A stretch of 64,000 nt of DNA from Actinomadura rubteroloni (GTDB lineage: Bacteria; Actinomycetota; Actinomycetes; Streptosporangiales; Streptosporangiaceae): NCBI RefSeq assembly GCF_002911665.1, contig NZ_MTBP01000004.1, positions 248,001 to 312,000 on the forward strand. The letters run 5' to 3'. This document shows, piece by piece, positions 26,020 to 34,444 of the stretch (its first letter is position 1; every line of letters starts with the position of its first letter). A program made the position numbers and the translations under genes. Under the pieces are notes generated by a model. The model did not search any database. It worked only from the letters and a program-made list of their open reading frames with translations, and was not told where the DNA came from.

Positions 26020-26042
26020 GGCTGCCTCCGAGGGGGAACAGT

Positions 26043-26106
26043 GTTCGTAGTCAACGAACGTAATTCGTAGTCACGAACAGCGTTCGTGTCAAGTACGATG
26101 TTCGTC
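26043..26106. promoter_or_regulatory. Operator array in the exporter/TetR divergent promoter
   Basis: The hexamer GTTCGT or its complement ACGAAC recurs. GTTCGT-N5-ACGAAC is perfect at 26043-26059, TTCGT-N4-ACGAA lies at 26064-26077, CGAAC-AGC-GTTCG at 26074-26086, and a further TTCGT at 26101-26105. The block is AT-rich and begins 24 bases before the exporter start. It is the likely binding region of the divergent TetR protein, with overlapping sites for two or more dimers. Confidence 0.7.
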
Positions 26107-26152
26107 AGTGGATCGGGCGGGACCCCGGGTCCGGGCCTCGATCCAGGGGACA

Positions 26153-26191
26153 CGATATATCGCGAGTCGCGAAAATCAAGATGTATCGCGA
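26153..26191. promoter_or_regulatory. Second regulatory motif: TATCGCGA repeats
   Basis: The palindrome CGATATATCG lies at 26153-26162, and TATCGCGA occurs at 26158-26165 and 26184-26191, ending 15 bases before the TetR start. The motif differs from the GTTCGT array next to it. The same decamer and octamer appear in front of the PadR gene (57170-57195), which suggests a shared regulator. Confidence 0.5.
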
Positions 26192-26206
26192 CATTGGAGG
26201 TCCGGC

Positions 26207-26938
26207 ATGTCCGACGTCGAGGTTCCGATGCCCACCCCGCCCGGCCGCCGGCCGCGCCGGACGCGCGAGCCGCGCCGCCCGCTGACCGTGGACCTCATCG
26301 TCGAGACCGGCATCCGCGTCCTCGACGCCGAGGGCCTGGACGCCGTCACGATGCGCCGCGTCGCCCAGGAGCTGGGCACCGGCCCGGCGTCGCTGTACGC
26401 GCACGTCGGGAGCAAGGACGAGCTGTACGACCTCATGCTCGACCGCGTCAGCGCCGAGATCCGGCTGCCCGAGCCCGACCCGGCGCGCTGGCGCGAGCTG
26501 ATCAAGGAGTCGGCGCTCGAAGCCCGCCGCGTCATGTCGGCGCACCGCGACATCGCCCGCGTCTCGCTCGGCTCCATCCCGCTCGGCCCGAACCTGCTGC
26601 TCGGCGCCGAGCGGATGCTCGCGATCCTGCTCGCGGGCGGCGTCCCGCCCAAGATCGCCGCGATGGCGCTGGACACGCTCGCGATGTACATCGACGCCGA
26701 CGTCATCGAGGGGACGATCTACACCGCGCGGGCGCTCGGCCCCGAGGACGGCCAGCGGATGTACGAGGACAAGATCGGCCCCATCCGCGACTACTTCCGC
26801 GCGCTCCCGCCCGCCCGCTACCCCAACATCGTCGCGATGGTGGACGAGCTGACCGAGGGCGACGGCGACGAGCGCTTCACGTTCGGCCTGGACATCTTCA
26901 TCCGCGGCCTCGCGTCCTACGTCCCGGACGATTCCTGA
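26207..26938 (+). CDS. TetR family regulator with TetR_C-type ligand domain
   Basis: 243 residues. After a Pro/Arg-rich lead, the helix-turn-helix lies at about 25-70 (DLIVETGIRVLDAEGLDAVT, MRRVAQELGTGPASLYAHVG). The C-terminal domain resembles the TetR_C (PF02909-like) ligand domain (LIKESALEARRVMSAHRD, IAAMALDTLAMYIDADVIEG). The ATG at 26207 follows GGAGG. It is divergent from the EmrB-type exporter and is its probable repressor. Confidence 0.92.
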   Translation: MSDVEVPMPTPPGRRPRRTREPRRPLTVDLIVETGIRVLDAEGLDAVTMRRVAQELGTGPASLYAHVGSKDELYDLMLDRVSAEIRLPEPDPARWRELIKESALEARRVMSAHRDIARVSLGSIPLGPNLLLGAERMLAILLAGGVPPKIAAMALDTLAMYIDADVIEGTIYTARALGPEDGQRMYEDKIGPIRDYFRALPPARYPNIVAMVDELTEGDGDERFTFGLDIFIRGLASYVPDDS

Positions 26939-26972
26939 CCGAGCTGTGTCTCCCGCGCGCCTGCGGCGCGCC

Positions 26973-27818
26973 CTATGCCGCGCCGAAGGCGCGCTCGAAG
27001 GCCGCGTGGCGCGGTGCGCCGGGTGCGGTGTCCCAGACCGCGAACACGATGTGCTCGAACCGTCCGGCGTACGCGCCGCCCGGCCGCAGCAGGGTCGCGA
27101 ACACCGCCGCGACCTCGGCCGGGTCGTTGCCGAACACGCCGCAGCCCCACGCGCCGAGCACGAGCCGCGCGTGGCCGTGCGCCGCCGCGACCGCGAGGAC
27201 CTTCGCGGCGCGGGCCGCGAGCGCCGCCGGGACGCGCGCCGCGTGTTCCTTCTCACGGATCGCGCCCCGGTTCGGCGCGGGCGAGGTGACGAACGCGACG
27301 TCGTAGGGCGCGTCCAGGAGCGTCCCGTCGTCGTCGCGGAACACCGGCACGGACGGCGAGTAGATCATGTGGTCGCTGTAGAGCAGGTCGCCCTGCACGC
27401 GGTGGAACGCGTAGTAGTCCGGGGCCGCGCGCAGCGACGCGTACAGCGCCGACGACCGCGCGAGCCCCTCCTCCTGCGCGTGCGCGCCGCGCAGGAAGCC
27501 GCCGCCCGGGTTCTTGGCGGACGCGAAGTTCAGCGCGAGCGGGGGCGCGTCGCCGCCGGTCAGGCGGTGCGCGGCGGCGAGCGTCGTCTCGCCGGTGACC
27601 TCGATCCGCGTCGGCAGGCCGGGCGCGGCGGACGGGACGCGCACCAGTTCGTCCAGCTCGTCCGGGCGGTACAGGACGGTCCCGGCCACGGCGGCGGCGA
27701 CCCGCGCGGCCAGCTCCACGACGTGCCCGGACGGGGCGCGGTAGGAACCCTGATCGAGGATTTCGACGGTCTGCTGCGCGATCGCGCGGCGCGGATTTCT
27801 GCTCATCGTGCGGCTCAT
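26973..27818 (-). CDS. TIGR02452/DUF2263 protein, microbial PARG-like
   Basis: 281 residues. The sequence carries the signature of bacterial poly(ADP-ribose) glycohydrolase-type macrodomains, GGG followed by QEE (GGGFLRGAHAQEE, 105-117), with the upstream ALNFASAKNPGG and, later, LVLGAWGCGVFGNDP. Such enzymes remove ADP-ribose from proteins or nucleic acids. The N-terminal 60 residues are helical. I use the ATG at 27818; another at 27806 is possible. It is divergent from the DUF3152 gene and stands close to the RNA-repair pair, which could be meaningful or chance. Confidence 0.85.
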   Translation of the reverse strand: MSRTMSRNPRRAIAQQTVEILDQGSYRAPSGHVVELAARVAAAVAGTVLYRPDELDELVRVPSAAPGLPTRIEVTGETTLAAAHRLTGGDAPPLALNFASAKNPGGGFLRGAHAQEEGLARSSALYASLRAAPDYYAFHRVQGDLLYSDHMIYSPSVPVFRDDDGTLLDAPYDVAFVTSPAPNRGAIREKEHAARVPAALAARAAKVLAVAAAHGHARLVLGAWGCGVFGNDPAEVAAVFATLLRPGGAYAGRFEHIVFAVWDTAPGAPRHAAFERAFGAA

Positions 27819-27928
27819 TCTGCTGCTTTTCGGACACCGTGGCCACGTGTTATGCCACCGGGCGTCCGGTGCCGCCTTGGGTGATCTGATCAATGGACGC
27901 CCCGGTTTCTGGCATGCTGAGCTGCGCC

Positions 27929-29074
27929 ATGCAGCCAGATGCCCCTCGCCCCGGGCGGCGGCGCGCTCGATCGCACCGCCGCGGCGCACCCCCGCCGGAG
28001 CCGCTCGCCCCCCGCGAGCAGGCCCCGCACGAAGCGGCACCGTACCAAGCGGCCCCGTTCGACCCGTCGCCGTTCGACCCGGCGTCCTACGAGGCGCCGC
28101 CGCCGGACCGGCCGCCGTACGAACGGGAGCCTCCGGACGGGGAGTCCGGCGACCCCGCGCTCGACGCGCTGCTCGACCCGGACCGTTCCGGGACCACCGA
28201 CTCGTTCGCGGTCGACGGCCTCCTCGGCATCGGTGGCGACCTCGACCGCGCGTTCGGCGCGGCCCGGCGCAGCCGCATCCGCAACCTCGTCCTCGGCGTC
28301 GGCTCGCTGACCGTCGTCACCGCCACCGGCATCGGCGCGTTCGTCGCGTGGGGGATCATGTCCAGCGGCCCGCCGAGCGACGTCCCGTTCGAGGGCGCCG
28401 GGACGGTCCGCGCGGCCCCGCCCGGCTCGGTCGCCTCGCCCGCCGCGTCCGGCGGCCCGCCCGGGTTCGCCGACACCGCGCCGCCGTCCGCGCCGGTCGC
28501 GCGGTCCGAGCGCGGCTCCGGCAAGTTCGTGCGCGCCCCGGCCGCCGTGCCGCCGCAGACGTTCGGGCACGGCCGGCTCGTCCGGTACCGGGTCGAGGTG
28601 GAGGGCGGCCTCGGCCTCAGCCCGGCGCTGTTCGCCCGCGAGGTGGACCGCGTGCTCGCCGACGCGCGCGGCTGGACGGCGTCGGGCAAGCGCTCGTTCC
28701 GCCGGGTGGCGGCGGGGAAGGTGGACTTCGCCGTCCGGCTCGCGTCCGCGCCGACCGCGCAGCGGATCTGCCGCGCCTACGGGCTGGAGGCGGACGCGAC
28801 CGTCAACTGCGCGGCGGGCCGCCAGGTCGTCATCAACCTCGGCCGCTGGCTGGCGCCGTCGGCGCCGTTCCGGTCGTCGGCCGAGAACTACCGGGCCTTC
28901 CTGCTGAACCACGAGCTGGGCCACCACTTCGGGGCCGGGCACCGGACGTGCGGGGGCGACGGCCGTCCCGCGCCCGTCATGCAGGACCAGATCGCCGGGC
29001 TGAACGGCTGCCGCGCCAACGCCTGGCCGTACGACGCGCACGGCCGCTTCGCCACGGGACCCGAACAACCGTAA
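27929..29074 (+). CDS. DUF3152 protein with metzincin-type zinc motif, membrane anchored
   Basis: About 381 residues. A Pro-rich cytoplasmic N-terminus (EAAPYQAAPFDPSPFDP and similar) is followed by one membrane helix (LVLGVGSLTVVTATGIGAFV) near residue 130-150, a disordered linker, then the DUF3152 domain. That domain has HELGHHFGAGH (328-338), an HExxHxxGxxH zinc motif as in metzincins, and a following PVMQDQ that could be the Met-turn. It is probably an extracytoplasmic protease, though activity is unproven for the family. I use the ATG at 27929; 27893 is the other candidate. Confidence 0.82.
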   Translation: MQPDAPRPGRRRARSHRRGAPPPEPLAPREQAPHEAAPYQAAPFDPSPFDPASYEAPPPDRPPYEREPPDGESGDPALDALLDPDRSGTTDSFAVDGLLGIGGDLDRAFGAARRSRIRNLVLGVGSLTVVTATGIGAFVAWGIMSSGPPSDVPFEGAGTVRAAPPGSVASPAASGGPPGFADTAPPSAPVARSERGSGKFVRAPAAVPPQTFGHGRLVRYRVEVEGGLGLSPALFAREVDRVLADARGWTASGKRSFRRVAAGKVDFAVRLASAPTAQRICRAYGLEADATVNCAAGRQVVINLGRWLAPSAPFRSSAENYRAFLLNHELGHHFGAGHRTCGGDGRPAPVMQDQIAGLNGCRANAWPYDAHGRFATGPEQP

Positions 29075-29119
29075 GAAACCGGGTGAAGACGGGCGACCGG
29101 TTCCGTCACACTGACCGGC

Positions 29120-30487
29120 GTGCTGCTCACGATCACCACGACCGCCGCGCCCGCCACCGACCTCGGCTTCCTCCTGCACAAGCATCCCGACAAGGCCCAG
29201 CGGTTCGAGCAGGCGTACGGCACGGCGCACGTCTTCTACCCCGAGGCCGACGCCGGACGCTGCACCGCCGCGCTCCTGCTCGACGTGGACCCGGTGCGGC
29301 TCGTCCGGACGCGCGGCAGGAACGTCCCGGACTTCTCCCTCGGCCAGTACGTCAACGACCGGCCCTACGCAGCGTCGTCGCTGCTGGCGTCCGCGCTGGC
29401 GGGCGTGTACCGGACCGCGATGCGCGGACGCTGCGACGCCCGGCCGGACCTGGCCGCCGCGCCGCTCCCGCTGGAGATCGCGCTGCCCGCGCTGCCGTGC
29501 CGGGGCGGACCGGCCCGCGCCGAGCGCCTGTTCGCGCCGCTCGGCTGGACGGTCGCGGCCGAGCCCGTCCCGCTGGACCCGGAGTTCCCCGAGTGGGGCG
29601 ACTCCCGGTACGTGACGCTCACGCTCACCGGCACCGTCCGGCTCGCCGACGCGCTCAACCAGCTCTACGTCCTGCTGCCCGTTCTGGACGAGGCCAAGCA
29701 CTACTGGCTCGCGCCCGACGAGGTCGACAAGCTGATCCGCGCGGGCGACGGCTGGCTCGCCGCGCACCCCGAACGCGAGGCGATCGTCCGCCGCTACCTG
29801 GCGAACCGGCGGACGCTCGTCCGGGCCGCGCTCGGCCGCCTCGCCGACGCCGACGACGCGCCCGACGACGCCCTGGACCCGGTCGAGGACGAGGCGCCGA
29901 CGACGCTCGCCGAGCACCGGATCCTGGCCGTCCTGGACGAGCTGCGCCGCGAGGAGGCCACGACCGTCCTCGATCTCGGCTGCGGTCCGGGCCGGCTGCT
30001 CGCCCGTCTGCTCGCCGACACCGCGTTCACCGGAGTCGGCGGCGCGGACGTGTCCTGGCGCGCCGTCGAGATCGCCCGCCGGCGCGCCGGACGGCTCGGC
30101 GGCGACCGGTTCCGGGGCGTGTTCCAGGGTGCGCTGACCTACGCCGACGCGTGCTTCCACGGCTACGACGCGGCCGTGCTCATGGAGGTCGTCGAGCACG
30201 TCGACCCGCCCCGGCTCGGCGCGGTCGAGCAGGTGGTGTTCGGCGACGCGCGGCCCCGCGTCGTGGTCGTGACGACGCCGAACGCCGAGCACAACGTCCG
30301 CTACGAGGGCCTGGCGCCCGGTGCGCTCCGCCACCCCGACCACCGCTTCGAATGGACGCGCGCGGAGTTCGCCGCGTGGAGCGGGCGCGTCGCGGCCGAG
30401 CACGGCTACCGCGTCCGGCACGTCGCCGTCGGCGACGACGACCCCGAGGTCGGCGCCCCGACCCAGATGGGAGTGTTCACCCGATGA
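29120..30487 (+). CDS. hen1: 3'-terminal RNA ribose 2'-O-methyltransferase Hen1
   Basis: 455 residues. The N-terminal 240 residues are the bacterial Hen1-specific domain that interacts with Pnkp. The C-terminal half is the methyltransferase with SAM motif DLGCGPG (285-291) and the metal-binding ExxEH (Glu356, Glu359, His360). Hen1 adds a 2'-O-methyl group to the 3' end during RNA repair so that the repaired site cannot be cut again. The GTG start agrees with the conserved MLLTITTT opening. It overlaps the pnkp start by ATGA, the standard operon for this repair complex. Confidence 0.95.
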   Translation: MLLTITTTAAPATDLGFLLHKHPDKAQRFEQAYGTAHVFYPEADAGRCTAALLLDVDPVRLVRTRGRNVPDFSLGQYVNDRPYAASSLLASALAGVYRTAMRGRCDARPDLAAAPLPLEIALPALPCRGGPARAERLFAPLGWTVAAEPVPLDPEFPEWGDSRYVTLTLTGTVRLADALNQLYVLLPVLDEAKHYWLAPDEVDKLIRAGDGWLAAHPEREAIVRRYLANRRTLVRAALGRLADADDAPDDALDPVEDEAPTTLAEHRILAVLDELRREEATTVLDLGCGPGRLLARLLADTAFTGVGGADVSWRAVEIARRRAGRLGGDRFRGVFQGALTYADACFHGYDAAVLMEVVEHVDPPRLGAVEQVVFGDARPRVVVVTTPNAEHNVRYEGLAPGALRHPDHRFEWTRAEFAAWSGRVAAEHGYRVRHVAVGDDDPEVGAPTQMGVFTR

Positions 30488-33024
30488 CCAGGGAACTGAG
30501 GGTCCCCGCGACCGGGCTCGTCGTGCTGGTCGGCGTGTCCGGGTCGGGCAAGTCCCACTTCGCCCGGCGCCACTTCCGGCCGACGCAGGTCGTCTCGTCC
30601 GACTTCTGCCGCGCGGCCGTGAGCGACGACGAGAACGACCAGGCCGCGACCGGCGACGCGTTCGAACTGCTGCACCACATCGTCCGGACGCGGCTGCGGC
30701 GCGGGCTGCTCACCGTCGTGGACGCCACCAACGTCCAGCCGAGGTCGCGGGAGGCGCTGCTCGCCGTCGCCCGCCACCAGGACGCGCTGGCGTGCGCGAT
30801 CGTGCTGGACGTCCCCGAGCACGTCGCCGTGGAGCGCAACGCGGCCCGCCCGGACCGGGACCTGCCGTCGCACGTCGTGCCCCGGCAGCGCCGCGAGCTG
30901 CGGCGCGGCCTGAAGGCGCTGCACCGGGAGTTCAAGCGCGTCCACGTCCTGACCGGCGTGGACGAGATCGACGCGGCGGTGCTCGTCCCCGAGCGGCCGT
31001 GGAACGACCGGCGCGAGCTGACCGGCCCGTTCGACCTGATCGGCGACGTCCACGGCTGCCGCGCCGAGCTGGTGGACCTGCTCGGCGACCTCGGCTACGC
31101 GGTGGAGCACGACGCGCTCGGCCGTCCGTGCGGCGCGCGGCACCCGGAGGGCCGCACCGCGGTGTTCGTCGGCGACCTGGTCGATCGCGGCCCCGACACG
31201 CCCGGCGTGCTGCGGCTCGTCATGGGCATGGCCGCCGCCGGGACGGCACTGTGCGTCACCGGCAACCACGAGGCCAAGCTGGTGCGTGCGCTGAAGGGCC
31301 GCAAGGTGCGGGTCGCGCACGGGCTCGCCGAGTCGCTGGAGCAGCTCGCCGCCGAGACCGAGGAGTTCCGCGCCGCCGCGCTCGCGTTCATGGACGGCCT
31401 GATCAGCCACTACGTCCTGGACGGCGGACGGCTCGTCGTCGCGCACGCCGGGCTCAAGGAGGCCTACCACGGCCGCGCGTCCGGACGGGTGCGCTCGTTC
31501 GCGCTCTACGGCGACACCACCGGCGAGACCGACGAGTACGGGCTGCCCGTCCGGTACCCGTGGGCGCTGGACTACCGGGGCGCCGCGACGGTCGTCTACG
31601 GCCACACCCCGGTGCCCGACGCCGAGTGGGTCAACAACACGATCTGCCTGGACACCGGCGCCGTGTTCGGCGGACGGCTCACCGCGCTGCGCTACCCCGA
31701 ACGCGAGCTGGTCGCCCGGCCCGCCCGGGAGGTCTGGTACGCGCCGGTCCGTCCGCTCGCCGAGGGCCCGGCCCGCGCGACCGGGCTGCTCAAGATCGGG
31801 GACGTGCTGGACGCGGGCGGCGTCGAGACCCGGCTGCTCGGCCGCGTCGCGGTCCGGGAGGAGAACGCGCTGGCCGCGCTGGAGGTGATGAGCCGCTTCA
31901 CGATCGACCCGCGCTGGCTCGTCTACCTGCCGCCGACGATGGCGCCCGCCGCGACGTCCGGGCTGCCCGGCCGTCTGGAGCACCCGGCCGAGGCGCTGGC
32001 CGCCTACCGCTCGGCCGGGCTGGAGCGCGTCGTGTGCGAGGAGAAGCACATGGGGTCGCGGGCCGTCATCGTGGTCGCCCGCGACGCCGCCGTGGCCGCC
32101 GCGCGGTTCGGCGTGGACGACGGCAGCTCCGGCGCCGTCTACACCCGCACCGGCCGCGCGTTCTTCCGCTCGCCCGATCTCACCGCCGGGCTACTGGACC
32201 GTGTCCGCGCGGCGATCGGCGCGGCCGGGCTCTGGGACGAGCTGGACACCGGCTGGCTCGTCCTGGACGCCGAACTGCTGCCCTGGTCGGCCAAGGCGCT
32301 CGACCTCGTCCGGACCCAGTACGCCGCGACCGGCGCCGCCGCCCGCGCCGCGCTGCCCCGCGCGGCGGACCTGCTCGCCCGCGCCGCCGCGCGCGGCGTG
32401 GACGTCGGCGACCTCGGCGCGCACATGGCCCGCCGGGCCGCGAACGCCGCGCTGTTCCGCGACGCCTACGCCCGCTACTGCGCCCCGGTGGACGGCCTGG
32501 ACGGCGTCCGCCTGGCCCCGTTCCAGATCCTCGCCGGGGAGGGCGCCGTCCACGCCGTGGCGCGCGAGCACGACTGGCACCTGGAGATCGCGGCGCGGCT
32601 GGTCGCGGCGGACGCGTCGGGGCTCCTCGCGCCGACCGCGTCCGTCGTGGTGGACCTCGCCGATCCCGCGTCCGAGGCCGCCGCCACCGCCTGGTGGACC
32701 GACCTCACCGGGCGCGGCGGCGAGGGCATGGTCGTCAAGCCGCTCGGTCCGGTTCCGGACGGCCGGACGGTCCAGCCGGGCCTGAAGTGCCGGGGCCGCG
32801 AGTACCTGCGCATCATCTACGGCCCCGACTACACCGAGCCGGGGACCCTGGAGATCCTGCGCCGCCGCGCGCTCGGCCGCAAGCGCTCGCTCGCGTCGCG
32901 CGAGCACGCGCTCGGCGTGGAGGCGCTGGAACGGCTCGTCGCCCGGGAGCCGCTGTGGCGGCGGCACCAGCCGGTGTTCGGGGTGCTGGCGCTGGAGTCC
33001 GAGCCGGTCGACCCGCGCCTGTGA
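30484..33024 (+). CDS. pnkp: Polynucleotide kinase-phosphatase-ligase Pnkp (bacterial RNA repair)
   Basis: 846 residues with three catalytic modules. The N-terminal 5' kinase has P-loop GVSGSGKS (17-24). The central metallophosphatase has GDVHG (187-191), GDLVDRGPDTP and GNHE (260-263). The C-terminal ligase-like adenylyltransferase has Lys521 in EKHMGSR and RGGEGMVVKPL. Together with Hen1 it heals and seals RNAs cut by ribotoxins. The length is typical of the family. The ATG overlaps the hen1 stop. A perfect 13-base hairpin follows the gene. All catalytic motifs are intact. Confidence 0.96.
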   Translation: MTRELRVPATGLVVLVGVSGSGKSHFARRHFRPTQVVSSDFCRAAVSDDENDQAATGDAFELLHHIVRTRLRRGLLTVVDATNVQPRSREALLAVARHQDALACAIVLDVPEHVAVERNAARPDRDLPSHVVPRQRRELRRGLKALHREFKRVHVLTGVDEIDAAVLVPERPWNDRRELTGPFDLIGDVHGCRAELVDLLGDLGYAVEHDALGRPCGARHPEGRTAVFVGDLVDRGPDTPGVLRLVMGMAAAGTALCVTGNHEAKLVRALKGRKVRVAHGLAESLEQLAAETEEFRAAALAFMDGLISHYVLDGGRLVVAHAGLKEAYHGRASGRVRSFALYGDTTGETDEYGLPVRYPWALDYRGAATVVYGHTPVPDAEWVNNTICLDTGAVFGGRLTALRYPERELVARPAREVWYAPVRPLAEGPARATGLLKIGDVLDAGGVETRLLGRVAVREENALAALEVMSRFTIDPRWLVYLPPTMAPAATSGLPGRLEHPAEALAAYRSAGLERVVCEEKHMGSRAVIVVARDAAVAAARFGVDDGSSGAVYTRTGRAFFRSPDLTAGLLDRVRAAIGAAGLWDELDTGWLVLDAELLPWSAKALDLVRTQYAATGAAARAALPRAADLLARAAARGVDVGDLGAHMARRAANAALFRDAYARYCAPVDGLDGVRLAPFQILAGEGAVHAVAREHDWHLEIAARLVAADASGLLAPTASVVVDLADPASEAAATAWWTDLTGRGGEGMVVKPLGPVPDGRTVQPGLKCRGREYLRIIYGPDYTEPGTLEILRRRALGRKRSLASREHALGVEALERLVAREPLWRRHQPVFGVLALESEPVDPRL

Positions 33025-33033
33025 GTTCTGCCG

Positions 33034-33065
33034 GGCGTCCCGTCACGGCCGCGTGACGGGACGCC
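33034..33065. terminator. Hairpin between pnkp and the zf-TFIIB gene
   Basis: A perfect 13-base stem (33034-33046 with 33053-33065) has a six-base loop, placed between convergent genes. It probably terminates both. Confidence 0.7.
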
Positions 33066-33074
33066 GCGCGGTTC

Positions 33075-33338
33075 TCAGGTCGAGAACAGCATGTGGAAGA
33101 CGCCGCCGCCGTGGTGCGGGCGGTGGTGGCCCTGGTGGTGATGGTGGTGGACCGCCGGGGCGCCCCACGCGGGCGCGGACGGCGGCGGGGGCGGCGCGTG
33201 GTGCGTCGCCTCCATCCGGCTCAGCGCCTCCAGCTCGCCGTAGTCCAGGAAGATCCCCCGGCAGTTGTCGCATTGCTCGATGTGGACCCCGTTACGGGTG
33301 TAGGTCCGCATCACGCCACGGCACTTGGGACAATGCAT
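33075..33338 (-). CDS. zf-TFIIB domain small zinc protein with His-rich tail
   Basis: 87 residues. The N-terminal 40 residues form a zinc ribbon of the zf-TFIIB family (MHCPKCRGVM, then EQCDNCRGIFLDYGELEAL). The remainder is Pro-rich and very His-rich (VHHHHHQGHHRPHHGGG), which could bind metal. The function is unknown; related proteins are common in actinobacteria. It converges with pnkp. Confidence 0.85.
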   Translation of the reverse strand: MHCPKCRGVMRTYTRNGVHIEQCDNCRGIFLDYGELEALSRMEATHHAPPPPPSAPAWGAPAVHHHHHQGHHRPHHGGGVFHMLFST

Positions 33339-33421
33339 CGCTGTGTCGTCCTTCCATCAGAACCCCAGATTGAGGGTAAATGTAGGGGAGCCGGAACACC
33401 ACGTCATGCCGTGCGGCGGCT

Positions 33422-34255
33422 TCACGCGCGGATGATCCGCGCGCAGGCGTCCACCATCGCGGTCTCGGCGTCGTCCAGGTCCCGGTCCCCCTCCCGTGCC
33501 GATTGGACGCACGTGGCGGCGATCTGGATCGCCAGGGCGCGCGCGGGTTCGTCCAGGGCGGCCCAGAGGTCGGTGTCCGGGGACGGGCCGTAGCCGTCGA
33601 GGAAGGCCGTCCAGGCGTCGGCGGCGAGGACGCCCGCCGCGTACAGCGCCGCCGGGCGGGCGAGGTCCCACGCGGGGTCGCCGACGCCGAGGTCCTCGAC
33701 GTCGATGAGGAGCCAGCCGGTTTCGGTCCGGACCATCTGGCCGAGATGCCAGTCGCCGTGGATGAGGACTCGCCCGGCGGTCGGCGGCGCGGTGTCGTCC
33801 CGGATCCAGGCGGGGAGCGTCGCGAAGGCCCGCCGGATCACGTCGGTCTCGGGGCCGGGGGCGAGGCGGCCGACGACGCGCGCGACGCGCCCCGGACGGC
33901 CCCACGGCGGCGCGTCCGCCGGGACGGGGGAGCGGTGCAGCGCGGCGAGCAGCCGTCCGGCCTCGGTCCACGGCGGCGCCTCGGGCGGGACGGGCTCGCC
34001 GTACGGCCACACGGTCACGGCCCGTCCGTCCGCGTATCGGGGCGGGCCGAGCGGCGCGAGCGCGATCCCGGGCAGCGCGCGGGCCGCGTCCAGCCGCCGC
34101 GCCAGCGCCGGGCCCGTCTCCCGGTCGGCCTGGTGCAGCTTGACGACGACCGCGCCGACCCGGACGACGAGCACGCCGTGCCGGTCGTAGAGGACGCCGG
34201 GCTCGCCGGTGCCGCCCGCGTCCCGGCCGAGGGCGGCGAGCCGCGCGATGTCCAT
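33422..34255 (-). CDS. Aminoglycoside/homoserine-type phosphotransferase (APH) family protein
   Basis: 277 residues. The APH kinase fold is shown by the catalytic loop VLIHGDWHLGQMV (about 164-176) and the metal-binding LIDVEDLGVGDPAWDLA. The N-terminal lobe has VVKLHQADRET with the ATP-binding Lys. The substrate could be an antibiotic, an amino alcohol or a macrolide; nothing decides this. I use the ATG at 34255. It lies downstream of the lanthipeptide operon on the same strand but is separated by two hairpins and has its own palindrome upstream, so it is probably independent of it. Confidence 0.85.
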   Translation of the reverse strand: MDIARLAALGRDAGGTGEPGVLYDRHGVLVVRVGAVVVKLHQADRETGPALARRLDAARALPGIALAPLGPPRYADGRAVTVWPYGEPVPPEAPPWTEAGRLLAALHRSPVPADAPPWGRPGRVARVVGRLAPGPETDVIRRAFATLPAWIRDDTAPPTAGRVLIHGDWHLGQMVRTETGWLLIDVEDLGVGDPAWDLARPAALYAAGVLAADAWTAFLDGYGPSPDTDLWAALDEPARALAIQIAATCVQSAREGDRDLDDAETAMVDACARIIRA

Positions 34256-34313
34256 CGGATCAGTATGGCGCGTCCGCAATGCGGCCTATGTCGGCATGAG
34301 TGTTGCCGTGCGC

Positions 34314-34327
34314 AGAACGATCGTTCT
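34314..34327. promoter_or_regulatory. Perfect 14-base palindrome, possible operator
   Basis: AGAACGATCGTTCT is a perfect palindrome 59 bases before the APH gene start and outside the terminator hairpins of the lanthipeptide operon. It is short and without loop, like a TetR or MarR site. No cognate regulator is adjacent. Confidence 0.45.
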
Positions 34328-34340
34328 AGGGTCGGGTCCG

Positions 34341-34440
34341 GCACCGGGAGAGCGCGGGCCGCGACCCTCCCCGCGGCCCGCCTCCGCTCCCCGGTGCGAC
34401 CGGGCGCGTCCCGCCGCGCGGGGGCCGGCGGGACGCGCCC
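34341..34440 (-). terminator. Tandem terminator hairpins closing the lanthipeptide operon
   Basis: A perfect 15-base stem (34402-34416 with 34426-34440) begins four bases after the exporter stop. A second nested structure follows at 34341-34397, where GCACCGG pairs with CCGGTGC outside a 10-base perfect inner stem (34354-34363 with 34372-34381). Together they should end transcription of the operon. Confidence 0.7.
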
Positions 34441-34444
34441 CGGA

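Noticed and set aside
27808..30483. Upstream extension of the pnkp frame giving a protein of about 1,700 residues
   Set aside because: The extension overlaps DUF3152 and hen1 in another frame and has shadow composition. The ATG at 30484, coupled to the hen1 stop, matches the family N-terminus with the P-loop at residue 17.
33422..34255. APH-family gene as part of the lanthipeptide operon (kinase tailoring or resistance)
   Set aside because: Two strong hairpins separate it from the exporter gene, and it has a palindrome of its own upstream. Cinnamycin-type peptides do not need a phosphotransferase.
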